Virus record (IMG/VR): IMGVR_UViG_3300042304_001000
Location: 1-43,126 of that record
From: a virus
Reading direction: 5' to 3' (one strand)
DNA: 43,126 bases
Shown: positions 11,442 to 19,404 of the stretch, piece by piece
Position numbering within the stretch: position 1 is the stretch's first letter
Layout: every line of letters starts with the position of its first letter
The notes under the pieces: generated by a model
Seen by the model: the letters and a program-made list of their open reading frames with translations, nothing else
Told to the model about the DNA's origin: nothing
Databases searched by the model: none
Program-made: the position numbers and the translations under genes

Positions 11442-12680
11442 ATGGCTTGTCCCAATGTCTTCAACGCCTTCGCCGTAGCGACTGAGTCGCTCGCGCAGGA
11501 CGTCTATAAACGCGCCTCGTATCGCTCGATGTGGCTCAACATGATTGAGCGCGGAGAGTATCCTCAAGGTACTGGCTTGACCCAGACCTCGTTTACCACC
11601 ACTTCCATCGAGCCGACTGCGGCTGAGGAGTGGTCGGCCATCACGCTCGCCAGTGGCGAGAACGGTGGCGCTTGCGATGTCACTTACAGCGAGGTTCCGG
11701 TCGGCTATAATGCCGTCACTTGGAGTCCTGAGCGTTTCGCCCTCAAAGGTCCGCTCCTGTGTAAGGACGATTTGACCTTCGACCATCGCGTCGAGGCGTT
11801 CTTGCGTGTGTACTTGGAGAAGCTCTCGATCCGCGCTCAGCGTTCATGGGAGACTCGCTATCAGAATACGTTCGCAAAGTTCGCGATCAAGGCTGTGGCC
11901 GACTCGTCCTTTACTCAGGTCGAGACGATTCCCTCTGGCGTGAATGAGTTCCCGTGGATTCAGACCGGATCGGCTGGTCAGGCGCTCAATCAGTCCACCT
12001 CTGAGTTGACTCAGGAGATGCTCGATGTCGCGGCTGCTACGCTGATCCGTAACGGTGCGACGAATCCTGATAGCTCCGGTTTCATATCGTACAGCAGCGA
12101 TGGTCCGGTATTTCCGCTATACATCGGCTTGGAGGCTTCGCAGCGTATCGCTCAGAACAACCCGGCGTTCCGCGATGACTTGCGCTTCGCTGATCAGGGC
12201 AGTGGCGCTGGTGCGGAGTTGCTCAAGCGGATCGGCGCGAACCGGGTGATTAAGAACTATCGCCATGTGCCGAATCTGTTCCCGCCCCGCTTCACCTATG
12301 CCGGTGGCAAGTACACGCTTGTTCAGCCGTTCACTAGCGCGAGCGGAACGAAGGGTACTGTGTTCAGCGTCAATTCGAGCTGGACGACTGCTCCGTACGA
12401 GGCTGCGTTCATCGTGACTCCGTATGTGTTCAAGTCGCACATCGTGCGGCCCGTGAATCGGGTTGGCGATCTGAGCTGGATGCCGACTAACTACATGGGC
12501 GAGTGGCAGTGGGTGACTGGTGCCTACAAGCTCGATGTGGATTGTGCCGATCCGCTGGAGAAGAAGGGTCAGCATTACGCTGAGTTCGTTCACGCAAGTG
12601 AGCCAGTATTCACAAACCAAGGAATGACTATCATCTTCCGCCGCTGCACTGGCGCGCTGACTCAGATCATCTGCTCGTAA
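11442..12680 (+). CDS. probable major capsid protein
   Basis: A 412-residue protein. Support is by size, position and composition: a single large gene with its own long leader and two strong terminators, as expected for the most abundant virion protein. The beta-rich sequence has an N-terminal helical arm (FNAFAVATESLAQDVYKRAS), a central helical region (EAFLRVYLEKLSIRAQRSWE), and a C-terminal region with FRRCTGALTQIICS. It resembles capsid proteins of uncultured podovirus-like phages, but I cannot confirm the HK97 fold. No maturation protease gene is visible. Most unusual is its separation from portal and scaffold, which are on the other strand. Confidence 0.65.
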   Translation: MACPNVFNAFAVATESLAQDVYKRASYRSMWLNMIERGEYPQGTGLTQTSFTTTSIEPTAAEEWSAITLASGENGGACDVTYSEVPVGYNAVTWSPERFALKGPLLCKDDLTFDHRVEAFLRVYLEKLSIRAQRSWETRYQNTFAKFAIKAVADSSFTQVETIPSGVNEFPWIQTGSAGQALNQSTSELTQEMLDVAAATLIRNGATNPDSSGFISYSSDGPVFPLYIGLEASQRIAQNNPAFRDDLRFADQGSGAGAELLKRIGANRVIKNYRHVPNLFPPRFTYAGGKYTLVQPFTSASGTKGTVFSVNSSWTTAPYEAAFIVTPYVFKSHIVRPVNRVGDLSWMPTNYMGEWQWVTGAYKLDVDCADPLEKKGQHYAEFVHASEPVFTNQGMTIIFRRCTGALTQIICS

Positions 12681-12705
12681 TCGATCAGAAGCTCATACGA
12701 AAGAT

Positions 12706-12741
12706 CCGCAGGCGTGAAAATGCTTGCGGGTTTTTCTTTTT
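12706..12741 (+). terminator. strong intrinsic terminator after the capsid gene
   Basis: CCGCAGGCGU pairs with AUGCUUGCGG (ten pairs, two of them G-U) around a GAAA loop (12706-12729), followed at once by a T-rich run (GTTTTTCTTTTT). A textbook rho-independent terminator on the plus strand. Confidence 0.88.
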
Positions 12742-12790
12742 GGGACATCGTTGCCTCGGTTGAATCAATAGGTTGAATGTCTTGTAAAGC

Positions 12791-12805
12791 GCCTCACAAC
12801 GAGGC
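12791..12805. other. small hairpin GCCTC-ACAAC-GAGGC
   Basis: A perfect 5-bp stem directly before the second terminator. It may be a pause or stabilising element; no T-run follows. Confidence 0.35.
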
Positions 12806-12807
12806 AC

Positions 12808-12844
12808 CCCGTCACTGGCCCGAAAAGTTAGTGGCGGGTTTTTT
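12808..12844 (+). terminator. second intrinsic terminator
   Basis: CCCGUCACUGGC pairs with GUUAGUGGCGGG (twelve pairs including G-U) and is followed by six T. With the terminator at 12706-12741 it gives a tandem stop that isolates the capsid transcript from the tail-fibre genes. Confidence 0.85.
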
Positions 12845-12866
12845 ATTGCCCGTTATCGCTTAGACA

Positions 12867-12893
12867 TTGACATCCCAATGGGTCGCGTAATGC
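12867..12893 (+). promoter_or_regulatory. candidate promoter downstream of the tandem terminators
   Basis: A perfect TTGACA (12867-12872) lies 15 bp before TAATGC (12888-12893), just upstream of the ATG at 12901. The -10 match is poor. A promoter is needed here if both terminators work, which is the main support. Confidence 0.3.
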
Positions 12894-12900
12894 TCCCCGT

Positions 12901-13185
12901 ATGCCGTCATTTACGATTCCAAAAGGCGTAGAAATCCCCGAGAACCTTGCGGAGGGCGAAGCGTTCCAGACTATGGCGACTATCGTTCTTGGTAAGGGCG
13001 GTAAGGCGGAGGTCATTGAGATTGATGGCGTGGCCATTCCCGGATACGAGAAGAAATCCAAGGGCAAGAAGCTGGCCGAGCGCGGTGAGGAGGAGGAGAT
13101 GGAGGTAGAGGAGGGTGCGGCTCCCGGCGGCGGTGGATTTATCGCCGAGGTGATGCAGCGTGGCGCTGGTCCGATGGCGCGATAA
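12901..13185 (+). CDS. small hypothetical virion-region protein
   Basis: A 94-residue protein: beta-rich first half (MPSFTIPKGVEIPENL, FQTMATIVLGKGG), then a long charged tract with Glu runs (ERGEEEEMEVEEG) and a Gly-rich end. It sits first after the capsid terminators. Possibly a minor capsid or decoration protein; no family is recognised. Confidence 0.6.
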   Translation: MPSFTIPKGVEIPENLAEGEAFQTMATIVLGKGGKAEVIEIDGVAIPGYEKKSKGKKLAERGEEEEMEVEEGAAPGGGGFIAEVMQRGAGPMAR

Positions 13186-13205
13186 CCAATTTCCAATAGA
13201 ACGAT

Positions 13206-13643
13206 ATGCCAAACATCACATGCGACGAGGCGGCAACGCTCATCAACGAGGCGGCGTCGCTGGGATGTCGCTCACCGTGGGAGGTTGAGTTGGCCAAGTT
13301 GGCGCTGGAGAACCGCATTGCGACGTATCTTCAGGGCGGCGGCGCGACACGCGGTGCGTATCGGTCGGTGACGACCAGCGGCAGCGTGGTGAGCGGCGAT
13401 TACTTCTTGGTCTGCGATGCGACGGCTGGCGCGATTACGCTGACATTGCCCCCGGCGGCGCTGGTTGCTGGTCGTATCTATGTTTTCAAGCGCATCAATG
13501 CTGGCGCGAATACGGTGACGGTCGATGCGTACGCGTCCGAGACGATTGACGGAGCGGCCACACATGTGCTGTCCCCGCAATGGAATTCGATTACCATCAT
13601 TTCGAACGGTACGGCTTGGTTCATCACTTCGCATCCGTTCTAA
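13206..13643 (+). CDS. tail-fibre-like protein with a short N-terminal anchor domain
   Basis: A 145-residue protein. Residues 1-26 (MPNITCDEAATLINEA, GCRSPWE) match the N-terminus of the next gene. Residues about 55-145 have the phage fibre beta-repeat pattern: ITLTLPPAA, GRIYVFKRINAGANTVTVDA, ETIDGAATHVLS and IISNGTAWF. It probably forms part of an appendage that recognises the cell surface, anchored by the shared domain. No enzymatic motif. Confidence 0.7.
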   Translation: MPNITCDEAATLINEAASLGCRSPWEVELAKLALENRIATYLQGGGATRGAYRSVTTSGSVVSGDYFLVCDATAGAITLTLPPAALVAGRIYVFKRINAGANTVTVDAYASETIDGAATHVLSPQWNSITIISNGTAWFITSHPF

Positions 13644-13649
13644 AATATC

Positions 13650-13859
13650 ATGGCAAACATTTCTTGCGCCGATGCGGCCACACTAATTGCGGAGGCTCAG
13701 GGAGCTTCGTGCATGAGTCCGCGTGAACGCATTCTGCTGGAGATTGGCCTACTCTGGGAAGCGGCGACGCTTGGCGGAACAGCGGATATCACGGCGGATA
13801 ACACGGTGATAAGCGCGGACGTGACGAGCATCACGGCGGACATGACCGAATTTCTGTAG
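13650..13859 (+). CDS. anchor-domain paralogue with a TAD-repeat tail
   Basis: A 69-residue protein: MANISCADAATLIAEA, then CMSPRERILLEIGLLW, so it is a paralogue of the first 40 residues of the preceding gene. It ends with DITADNTVISADVTS and ITADMTEFL, an ITADxT repeat also found inside the nozzle-like protein (27413-29260). Probably a small tail or fibre adaptor. Confidence 0.62.
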   Translation: MANISCADAATLIAEAQGASCMSPRERILLEIGLLWEAATLGGTADITADNTVISADVTSITADMTEFL

Positions 13860-13886
13860 GTCAACGAAACATTCATTTAGTCATAT

Positions 13887-15146
13887 ATGTCAAAGCAAAC
13901 CATCAATATCGGCGCATCGCCGAACGACGGAACGGGGACGCCGCTGCGGACCTCGTTCGATTACACCAACCAGAACTTCACTGAGATATACACCGCTCTT
14001 GGCGGTGGTGTCGCCCTTCCCGGCGCGACGACTCAGGTCATCTTCAATGATGGCGGAACGAATCTGGCAGGCGATGCCGGTCTGGTTTACAACAAGACAA
14101 CCGATGCGCTGACCGTTGCCGGACTCGTTACCGCTGGCTCCGCCACCATCACCGGCGATCTGACGGCTGCTCGATGGTTTCTAACTGGCGGTTCACTTCC
14201 CGGACTTGGAAATGGTAATCCGTTCGCCTACCGAATCGGTGGTGGTGGTCTTGGAATTGGTGCGGCTACCGAGACTGGAACGACTGCTCCGATTGTCTTC
14301 TACTGCGGAGCCGGTGGTGTTGAGCAGTACCGCATTGCCCCTCTTGGTGTAAATACTTGGAGCGACGGCGCAGGCGGCACTCGGATGACCCTCAACTCTA
14401 CGGGGTTGGGCGTGGGGGTTACGCCTGCAAACGATAAGCTGCTTGTTCTCAATACAATCGGAATAAATACCGCAACCACTGGAGATTTAACATTCCGCAA
14501 TTCTGTTGGTACTGCGATTCAGCGTCTGCGGTTTACTGACTCAACCGGAGTGTTGACCATTGGTTCAGCTACTGGAACTTCTTATCAGGTTGAACTTGGT
14601 GGTAGCACTTCAGGACGCGCTGTTACGATTGATAATAATGGGAATTTGCTGGTGGGTAAGACGGCGACAAACCTTCAAGTTGTTGGTTGTGAGTTAAAAG
14701 CCAATGGAACTGTTTTCTCGACGTTGGTTGATACCACCGATGCAGCAGCATCATCGTATCAGCTTTATTCTACCGGTGCAGCCGCGTATCGTTTCTATGT
14801 CGGTCTTGGAGGAACAGTGTTCGCCACCAACACGACCATCTCAGCCATCTCTGATGCTCGCTTAAAGGAGAACGTCCAAGACCTAGACGTTGGTTTGGCT
14901 GCGATTCTCGCGCTCAAGCCGCGCAAGTTTGACTGGAAGGCTGGTAAGGGTAAGGACATTAAAGGCGACAGAGGTTTCATTGCTCAAGAGTTTGAGACTG
15001 TGTTCCCTAACCTAGTAGACGAGTGGAAAGACCCTGCTCCTGAAGGCGAAGCTCCTTACAAATCCGTTCGCCAAGACCTTATTCCTGTGCTGGTGAAAGC
15101 CATCCAAGAACTCACCTCCCGCGTCCAAACCCTCGAAGCCCGCTAA
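13887..15146 (+). CDS. tail fibre with C-terminal S74 intramolecular chaperone
   Basis: A 419-residue protein. The N-terminus (MSKQTINIGASPNDGTG, RTSFDYTNQNFTEIY) is the common phage fibre anchor. The middle is Gly/Thr/Ser-rich beta-repeat material. The last 99 residues are a Peptidase_S74 chaperone: ISDARLKENV with S322 and K327 as the catalytic pair, FDW, GFIAQEFETVFP, YKSVRQDLIPVL and VKAIQEL. In this family the domain trimerises the fibre and then cuts itself off at the S-D bond. A host-recognition fibre is the expected role. Confidence 0.9.
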   Translation: MSKQTINIGASPNDGTGTPLRTSFDYTNQNFTEIYTALGGGVALPGATTQVIFNDGGTNLAGDAGLVYNKTTDALTVAGLVTAGSATITGDLTAARWFLTGGSLPGLGNGNPFAYRIGGGGLGIGAATETGTTAPIVFYCGAGGVEQYRIAPLGVNTWSDGAGGTRMTLNSTGLGVGVTPANDKLLVLNTIGINTATTGDLTFRNSVGTAIQRLRFTDSTGVLTIGSATGTSYQVELGGSTSGRAVTIDNNGNLLVGKTATNLQVVGCELKANGTVFSTLVDTTDAAASSYQLYSTGAAAYRFYVGLGGTVFATNTTISAISDARLKENVQDLDVGLAAILALKPRKFDWKAGKGKDIKGDRGFIAQEFETVFPNLVDEWKDPAPEGEAPYKSVRQDLIPVLVKAIQELTSRVQTLEAR

Positions 15147-15149
15147 TTT

Positions 15150-15530
15150 ATGACCATCCTCTGGATCATCGAACGCCTTCTCGTTAAGCCGACCGAAGGC
15201 TCCCTCACCGATGTCGTAATCACCGCCGATTGGCGATGCAACGGCACTCAGGATCAATACAGCGGCACCTGCTACGGCTCCTGCTCGTTCCAGCCGCCGA
15301 GTGGTGAGTTCACGCCTTACGAGGATCTGACGCAGGAACAGGTCTTGAACTGGTGCTACGCGAACGGAGTCGATCAAGCGGCGATTGAAGCCAACGTGAC
15401 GCAGCAGATCGAGAATCAGATCAATCCGCCCGTGGTGACGCTGCCGTTGCCGTGGGTTCCGGTGCCGCCTCCGGTTCCGCCGGTTTTGGTTGCGCCTGTC
15501 GAAACTGTCACCGATGCTCCGGCGGCATGA
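15150..15530 (+). CDS. conserved phage hypothetical protein
   Basis: A 126-residue protein. The first 90 residues have a recognisable phage pattern (WIIERLLVKPTEGSLTDVV, GEFTPYEDLTQEQVLNWCY), usually found next to tail fibres. The last 30 are Pro/Val-rich (VTLPLPWVPVPPPVPPVL) and probably disordered. Two Cys pairs near residues 29-45 may bind metal or form a disulphide. It starts 3 bp after the fibre stop and overlaps the next gene by ATGA. Confidence 0.65.
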   Translation: MTILWIIERLLVKPTEGSLTDVVITADWRCNGTQDQYSGTCYGSCSFQPPSGEFTPYEDLTQEQVLNWCYANGVDQAAIEANVTQQIENQINPPVVTLPLPWVPVPPPVPPVLVAPVETVTDAPAA

Positions 15531-15685
15531 TTAAAATTGAACTGACCGTCGAACAAGCGAACACCCTGCTGCAACTCATCGATATCGCCATCAAGGCTGG
15601 CGGTTTCCAGAATGCAAAGGTCGGAGTACCTCTGGCCGAAATCATTCTCGAAGCCGCCAAATCGCAGGTTCCGCTCGCTAACTAA
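15527..15685 (+). CDS. small conserved phage protein
   Basis: A 52-residue protein starting MIKIELTVEQANTLLQLIDI, then AIKAGGFQNAKVGVPLAEII. This small helical family occurs beside lysis or fibre genes in many phages; its function is unknown. The ATG overlaps the upstream TGA (ATGA). Confidence 0.65.
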   Translation: MIKIELTVEQANTLLQLIDIAIKAGGFQNAKVGVPLAEIILEAAKSQVPLAN

Positions 15686-15693
15686 CCATCACG

Positions 15694-15888
15694 ATGACGG
15701 ACCACCACGCTTTTATTAGAGACATCTCAATCGGCGTCGGTGGTCCGATCATCGGTATTCTGGGGAACGCGGTATTATCCGATCCTCATCTCAAGACTGC
15801 GTCATTAGCTCTTGGCGCGTTCGCCGCGCTTCTAACCTGCGCCGTCAAAGCACTCGAACTGTATCGAAAATTAAAAACAGAAAAATGA
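15694..15888 (+). CDS. holin-like membrane protein
   Basis: A 64-residue protein with two hydrophobic segments, about residues 10-30 (ISIGVGGPIIGILGNAVL) and 35-53 (TASLALGAFAALLTCAV), and a basic tail (YRKLKTEK). This is the expected topology of a class II holin or antiholin. It is coupled to a second two-span protein by ATGA, so the pair may work as holin and antiholin. Confidence 0.62.
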   Translation: MTDHHAFIRDISIGVGGPIIGILGNAVLSDPHLKTASLALGAFAALLTCAVKALELYRKLKTEK

Positions 15889-16082
15889 ATCCTAATCTCG
15901 CCTCTCTTGTCCGCCACATCTTGACCGCTGCCGGTGGTTTCCTCGTCGCCAAAGGGTTGGCCAGTGCTGATCAACTCGCTGAACTCGTAGGCGCTGTCGT
16001 AAGCATCGCTGGCGTTGGCTGGTCTGTTTACAACAACAAGAAGGCCGCGAAGGCTGCGCCCGACGTCACCAAAGCTGAATGA
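15885..16082 (+). CDS. putative phage holin (Pam3-gp28-type)
   Basis: A 65-residue protein: SLVRHILTAAGGFLVAKGL, then LVGAVVSIAGVGWSVYNNKK. Two membrane segments, the RH-x-L-T-x-x-GG motif and a short basic tail match the Pam3-gp28 family of putative holins, as I remember it. Expected to permeabilise the inner membrane so the muralytic enzyme can act. Confidence 0.78.
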   Translation: MNPNLASLVRHILTAAGGFLVAKGLASADQLAELVGAVVSIAGVGWSVYNNKKAAKAAPDVTKAE

Positions 16083-16258
16083 ACTTCTTGGCCGACTTGG
16101 TGATGAAGCTGGTTATCTGGCTTCACGCGCTGACGAAGCAAGATGTCACAAGCGAAGATGCGAAAAAACAACCCGATCTTAAGCGTGGTCTGCTTGCTCG
16201 CATTGATGAGCATGAGCGTGAGCTGCGCGAGCCGGGTGATTTACGTCCCCCACGGTGA
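16079..16258 (+). CDS. small protein, inner spanin-like candidate
   Basis: A 59-residue protein: MNFLADLVMKLVIWLHAL is a modest hydrophobic N-terminal helix, followed by a charged helical region (RGLLARIDEHERELREP) typical of a periplasmic coiled coil. It overlaps the holin stop by ATGA, and the lipoprotein-like gene at 16158-16385 begins inside it in another frame. This nested arrangement is the classic Rz/Rz1 layout. The hydrophobic segment is short, so confidence is moderate. Confidence 0.5.
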   Translation: MNFLADLVMKLVIWLHALTKQDVTSEDAKKQPDLKRGLLARIDEHERELREPGDLRPPR

Positions 16259-16385
16259 GCCTGTGCGCCTCGCTGAGAGCGTTAAGGCGAAGGTTTGGGT
16301 GGTTGACTCTACCGGCAAAACGGTGCGTAGTAATAACCGCATCATCATCCACGAAGGCTGGTATGCACTACCAAAGGACAAATGA
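16158..16385 (+). CDS. lipoprotein-like, outer spanin-like candidate
   Basis: The start MRKNNPILSVVCLLALMSMS gives a basic n-region, a hydrophobic core and a Cys (VSCASR) that could be lipidated, although the lipobox is not ideal. The mature part (YVPHGEPVRLAE, AKVWVVDSTGKTV, IIIHEGWYALP) is a conserved phage pattern. An ATG at 16143 is also possible. The nested overlap with the upstream frame supports a spanin role. Ends with ATGA coupling to the next gene. Confidence 0.55.
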   Translation: MRKNNPILSVVCLLALMSMSVSCASRVIYVPHGEPVRLAESVKAKVWVVDSTGKTVRSNNRIIIHEGWYALPKDK

Positions 16386-16534
16386 GCAATAACGCACCGT
16401 ACAAAGGTTCACCGTCTGTTAAGGGGAGTGGCAGCGGACCTTACAAGCAGTCCCCTCCACCGAAGCCTCCGGTTAAGCCTGCCCCAAGTGGCAGCGGTCC
16501 TTATAAAGGTGGCAGTGGTCCGTATCGTAAGTGA
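16382..16534 (+). CDS. 50-residue disordered repeat peptide
   Basis: The frame MSNNAPYKGSPSVKGSGSGP continues with three copies of a GSGPYK-like unit (SGSGPYK, SGSGPYK, GSGPYRK) and a Pro/Lys-rich linker. It is probably disordered. It starts by ATGA overlap and ends just before the convergent terminator, closing the plus-strand lysis block. Function unknown. Short repeats and low complexity make it easy to miss. Confidence 0.5.
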   Translation: MSNNAPYKGSPSVKGSGSGPYKQSPPPKPPVKPAPSGSGPYKGGSGPYRK

Positions 16535-16545
16535 TTCAAAGCAAA

Positions 16546-16578
16546 ATCCCCCAGCGGTAACAAAAACCACCGGGGGAT
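16546..16578. terminator. convergent terminator-like hairpin
   Basis: ATCCCCC (16546-16552) pairs with GGGGGAT (16572-16578), with an inner GGT/ACC stem. It lies in the 64-bp gap between the converging plus lysis block and the minus scaffold gene. On the minus strand it is followed by a T-rich ATTTTGCTTTG, so it terminates best in the minus direction; the plus side lacks a T-run. Confidence 0.65.
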
Positions 16579-16598
16579 AATTACTTCTACGCGTAAGG

Positions 16599-17780
16599 TC
16601 AGCGTCCTAACGACTTTAGGACGTTCGTGACGAAGTCCTCGCTCTTCGAACCATTCGCATTTGATGCACGGGAGCCGCCAGCCGTTGCTTTCGAGCTAAC
16701 ACCGGGTTCACTGCCTCGATACTTCGCTAGTTCGGCTTGTAGGCGCTTGTTTACCTCGACCTGAGAGTAGAGAAGCTCGCGGTATTTAGGCGCGGCAGCG
16801 GCCCATAGAGCGGCCTTAGCGAGGTCTTCTTCGCTGTTCTCGCCATTGAAGATCTGCTGGGCGAGGCTAAGTCGGCCAGTTAGTTCCGTATTCCATTCGT
16901 CGTCGTTTTCACGCGGCTCAAAGATTTCCAGAGCGCGAGCATTCTCGCTGACCTTTGTCCAAGTTTTATTGGCCGACTCCAATGCAGCGCGAGTGCCTTC
17001 CTCGTTGTCCTGCTGGTACTTCGAGATGATCGAGTCGTAATCGGACTTCGCTTCGGACATTTCCGCAGACTTCTCGCCGTTAATCTCGTCGTATTTCACG
17101 ATCAGAGCGCCAAGTTTCGCCTTCTTAGAGGGCGAAAGACCCTCAACGATGTCGTCGATCTGCGAGTTCCGATAATCGTTCTCAGGCGACTTGAGTAGGC
17201 CAACAAGCCTGTCGCCGTCCGTGCCAACAACCGATTTCATCGAGTCGAACACGCCGGTAATCTTGCCTTCGTACTTTTTGACGAAGTTGGGGTGGCGCTC
17301 AATGTCGAGAAGTCGAACACGTTCGGAAAGCGTGTCGCGTTCTTCCTGCAAAGTTTTGAGCTGAGCTTCGAAGTTTGGATTGGCAACCTTGCCAGACTTC
17401 ATCTCCTCAAGCTGCTTGGCCAACTGCGCCTTCTCTTCCTTGATTTTGCGGAAAGCATCAGCGGCCTTCGTAGACTTGATCGTCTCGGGAATGTCCGAGT
17501 CATCAGTAGCCGAGGAATCCTCGGTAGCTGGAGCCTTCTCCTTCGGGCTGAACATCCGCTCGATATCCATCTCAGACTTGCTGAGCTTGGTATTCGCGTC
17601 GGACTTAGGCTGCGTTTGCTTCTTTTGCTTAGGCTCCTCAGTTACTTGCGAAGCTTTTGCACTAGCCTCTCCAGCGGCGGCATCCTCAAGAGTGTTAGCC
17701 TTGAAAGATTCGATGAAGGAGCTTTCGAAATCAGGCGTTTGCGCGGAATTAACGGTCGGTGAGTTCAGTGGTTCTTCCAT
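16599..17780 (-). CDS. scaffold-like capsid assembly protein
   Basis: A 393-residue very charged protein: Ser/Thr/Glu-rich disordered N-terminal 100 residues, then a long coiled coil (AADAFRKIKEEKAQLAKQLE, LQEERDTLSERVRLLDIE) and an Ala/Gly-rich tail ending FVTNVLKSLGR. Composition, length and position downstream of the portal operon are typical of internal scaffolds of podovirus procapsids. It would be expelled or degraded on maturation. It is the last gene of the minus-strand head operon. Confidence 0.72.
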   Translation of the reverse strand: MEEPLNSPTVNSAQTPDFESSFIESFKANTLEDAAAGEASAKASQVTEEPKQKKQTQPKSDANTKLSKSEMDIERMFSPKEKAPATEDSSATDDSDIPETIKSTKAADAFRKIKEEKAQLAKQLEEMKSGKVANPNFEAQLKTLQEERDTLSERVRLLDIERHPNFVKKYEGKITGVFDSMKSVVGTDGDRLVGLLKSPENDYRNSQIDDIVEGLSPSKKAKLGALIVKYDEINGEKSAEMSEAKSDYDSIISKYQQDNEEGTRAALESANKTWTKVSENARALEIFEPRENDDEWNTELTGRLSLAQQIFNGENSEEDLAKAALWAAAAPKYRELLYSQVEVNKRLQAELAKYRGSEPGVSSKATAGGSRASNANGSKSEDFVTNVLKSLGR

Positions 17781-17786
17781 AAAATG

Positions 17787-18062
17787 TTAGTATTGTTTTT
17801 CAAATGTTGCTTCAGGTTCTCTCGTTGTGTCGGTTACTGCAAGTTTTCGAATGTTTTCGAGGCAATGAGCGTAGCCAGCGGTTACACCGGCAGCGAAAAC
17901 AATGTCCGATTCCTTGCTTCCTTGGGAGGGCATAGGCACCGGCATCGACTCAGCCACGATGCGTAAAGCCATCCGAAGAATCGGATTTCGTAAAATAAGC
18001 GCAAGTTCGGCCTGTTGGCCAGCCGTTGTCCATTCGAGAATGTCTACTTCAGGCAAGTCCAT
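17787..18062 (-). CDS. small conserved head-region protein
   Basis: A protein of about 91 residues from the ATG at 18062 (MDLPEVDILEWTTAGQQAEL); alternative ATGs at 18077 and 18119 would lengthen the overlap with the GH130-like gene. The pattern LRNPILRMALRIV followed by a central helical stretch and KLAVTD near the end is conserved in phages next to scaffold genes. Probably a small structural or assembly factor. Confidence 0.55.
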   Translation of the reverse strand: MDLPEVDILEWTTAGQQAELALILRNPILRMALRIVAESMPVPMPSQGSKESDIVFAAGVTAGYAHCLENIRKLAVTDTTREPEATFEKQY

Positions 18063-19404
18063 CAGGCTTTTCGCCATCTCCTTGCGGTTCTTCGTCGAGC
18101 CTCTTAGCCAGTTCATCATACTTTGATTTCTTGTTTCGTTTTAGTTTATGTCTCTGCGGAATTGGATCGAGAACTTCGTCGAGTTTAATTGGGTTCTCTT
18201 TGTTGACGACGTCGCGTTTGGGTCGAATCACCTTCGTCACCTCAAGCAAGTCGGCCAACGGAATCTTGATGTAACCACAGTCCACATCGTTGATTCCGTA
18301 CGAGACGACAAACTTATTCTTTGCGGTATCGAAGAATGCGCCGCACGGGAAGACGACCGCAGGCAATCCCGGCCACCAATCCTGCTGATTCGTTCCAGTC
18401 AGAAGCGGCAGCGTCGTCATGCGGACGATGCGGAAAGGCGGCTTCGCTTCGAAAGCGTAGGCACCCATGTAGTAACGGCGCTTCTTGTTGATCCACGGCA
18501 GCGAGCTGTGGAAGAAGGTCCAGTACAAGCCGTCGCACAGGATCGGATTGGAGCCTCCGCGCACCTCGCCAAACTTCCAGAGCGGATTGAACTCGTCGGT
18601 GACGTATTCCTCCTCCTTCTCTAAACGCCCATTAAGGCGTACAACGACGTGTGGGTTGGCCGAATACACCATGTGTGGCGCGTTATCGTGGACGAAGTAG
18701 AGCCAGTTCTTCTCATGGCCATCGTTGATCATGGCCTGCGCGTAGTTATTGCCGTAGATCATGTCGAAGCGGCCTACGTTCAGGAACTGCTTGTCCAGAA
18801 GGAACATGCCCTGATGCGCGTAGCTCTTGAACGGGATAAATGTCGAGCAGCTCACACCGTACTTGTCGCCGAATTTGACGACGCGAGGGTCTTCGAACTG
18901 CTCAAGGGGGTAATGGGAGATTAGCTGGGTTAGAGCTTTCTTTGTGGCGCGAAGATCCTGACTCAGCTCGAACACGACGATGTCGTTCTTCTCGATGTAG
19001 ACATCCTCGTCCTTCTCGCGCTTGTTACGGCAGCGACGGGCAAAAAGCATGATGCGACCATCTGGTTCGAGCATGATTGCCGGGTTGAAGTAGTACGTCC
19101 CCGTTTCCTGCGGTAGGACGATTTTGCCAGTCTCCCAATCGGTTTGTTCACTCAGCTTGGGGACGTCATTTTTTGCGTAGCTCATTAGAAACTCGGCAGC
19201 GAATTTGATTTCATCGTAGAGAGCGAGCCAATGATCGCGCTCCTCGCGGACCTCGGTCAGATGCTCGTCATGTTCTTTGGTTCGGATCTGGAGCGTTTTG
19301 CGAAGGTCTTCGATTTCCTGAAGAAGATCCGCAGGACCATCGCCACCGTTTGCAAATCGTTTGAGAGCTTTAAGGGACAGGCTTCGGATTATGTCTTTCA
19401 TCAT
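18049..19404 (-). CDS. GH130-like beta-propeller glycosidase/phosphorylase
   Basis: A 451-residue protein. After a 60-residue coiled-coil N-terminus comes a five-bladed propeller of the GH130 (beta-mannoside phosphorylase) type: FNPAIMLEPDGRIMLFARR, FEDPRVVKFGDKYGVS, GGSNPILCDGLYWTFFHSS, YYMGAYAFEAKPPFRI, VVFPCGAFFD and FVVSYGINDVDCGYI. The E-D-P-R and Y-G-x-x-D words are the family hallmarks. It would act on a beta-mannoside or similar oligosaccharide, by phosphorolysis or hydrolysis, or only bind it. The C-terminal 70 residues are Lys-rich. Rare in phage head operons. Confidence 0.75.
   Translation of the reverse strand: MMKDIIRSLSLKALKRFANGGDGPADLLQEIEDLRKTLQIRTKEHDEHLTEVREERDHWLALYDEIKFAAEFLMSYAKNDVPKLSEQTDWETGKIVLPQETGTYYFNPAIMLEPDGRIMLFARRCRNKREKDEDVYIEKNDIVVFELSQDLRATKKALTQLISHYPLEQFEDPRVVKFGDKYGVSCSTFIPFKSYAHQGMFLLDKQFLNVGRFDMIYGNNYAQAMINDGHEKNWLYFVHDNAPHMVYSANPHVVVRLNGRLEKEEEYVTDEFNPLWKFGEVRGGSNPILCDGLYWTFFHSSLPWINKKRRYYMGAYAFEAKPPFRIVRMTTLPLLTGTNQQDWWPGLPAVVFPCGAFFDTAKNKFVVSYGINDVDCGYIKIPLADLLEVTKVIRPKRDVVNKENPIKLDEVLDPIPQRHKLKRNKKSKYDELAKRLDEEPQGDGEKPDGLA

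Noticed and set aside
11034-11786. 250-codon minus-strand frame over the nuclease and capsid genes
   Set aside because: It crosses the capsid leader and both real genes on the other strand; no recognisable domain.
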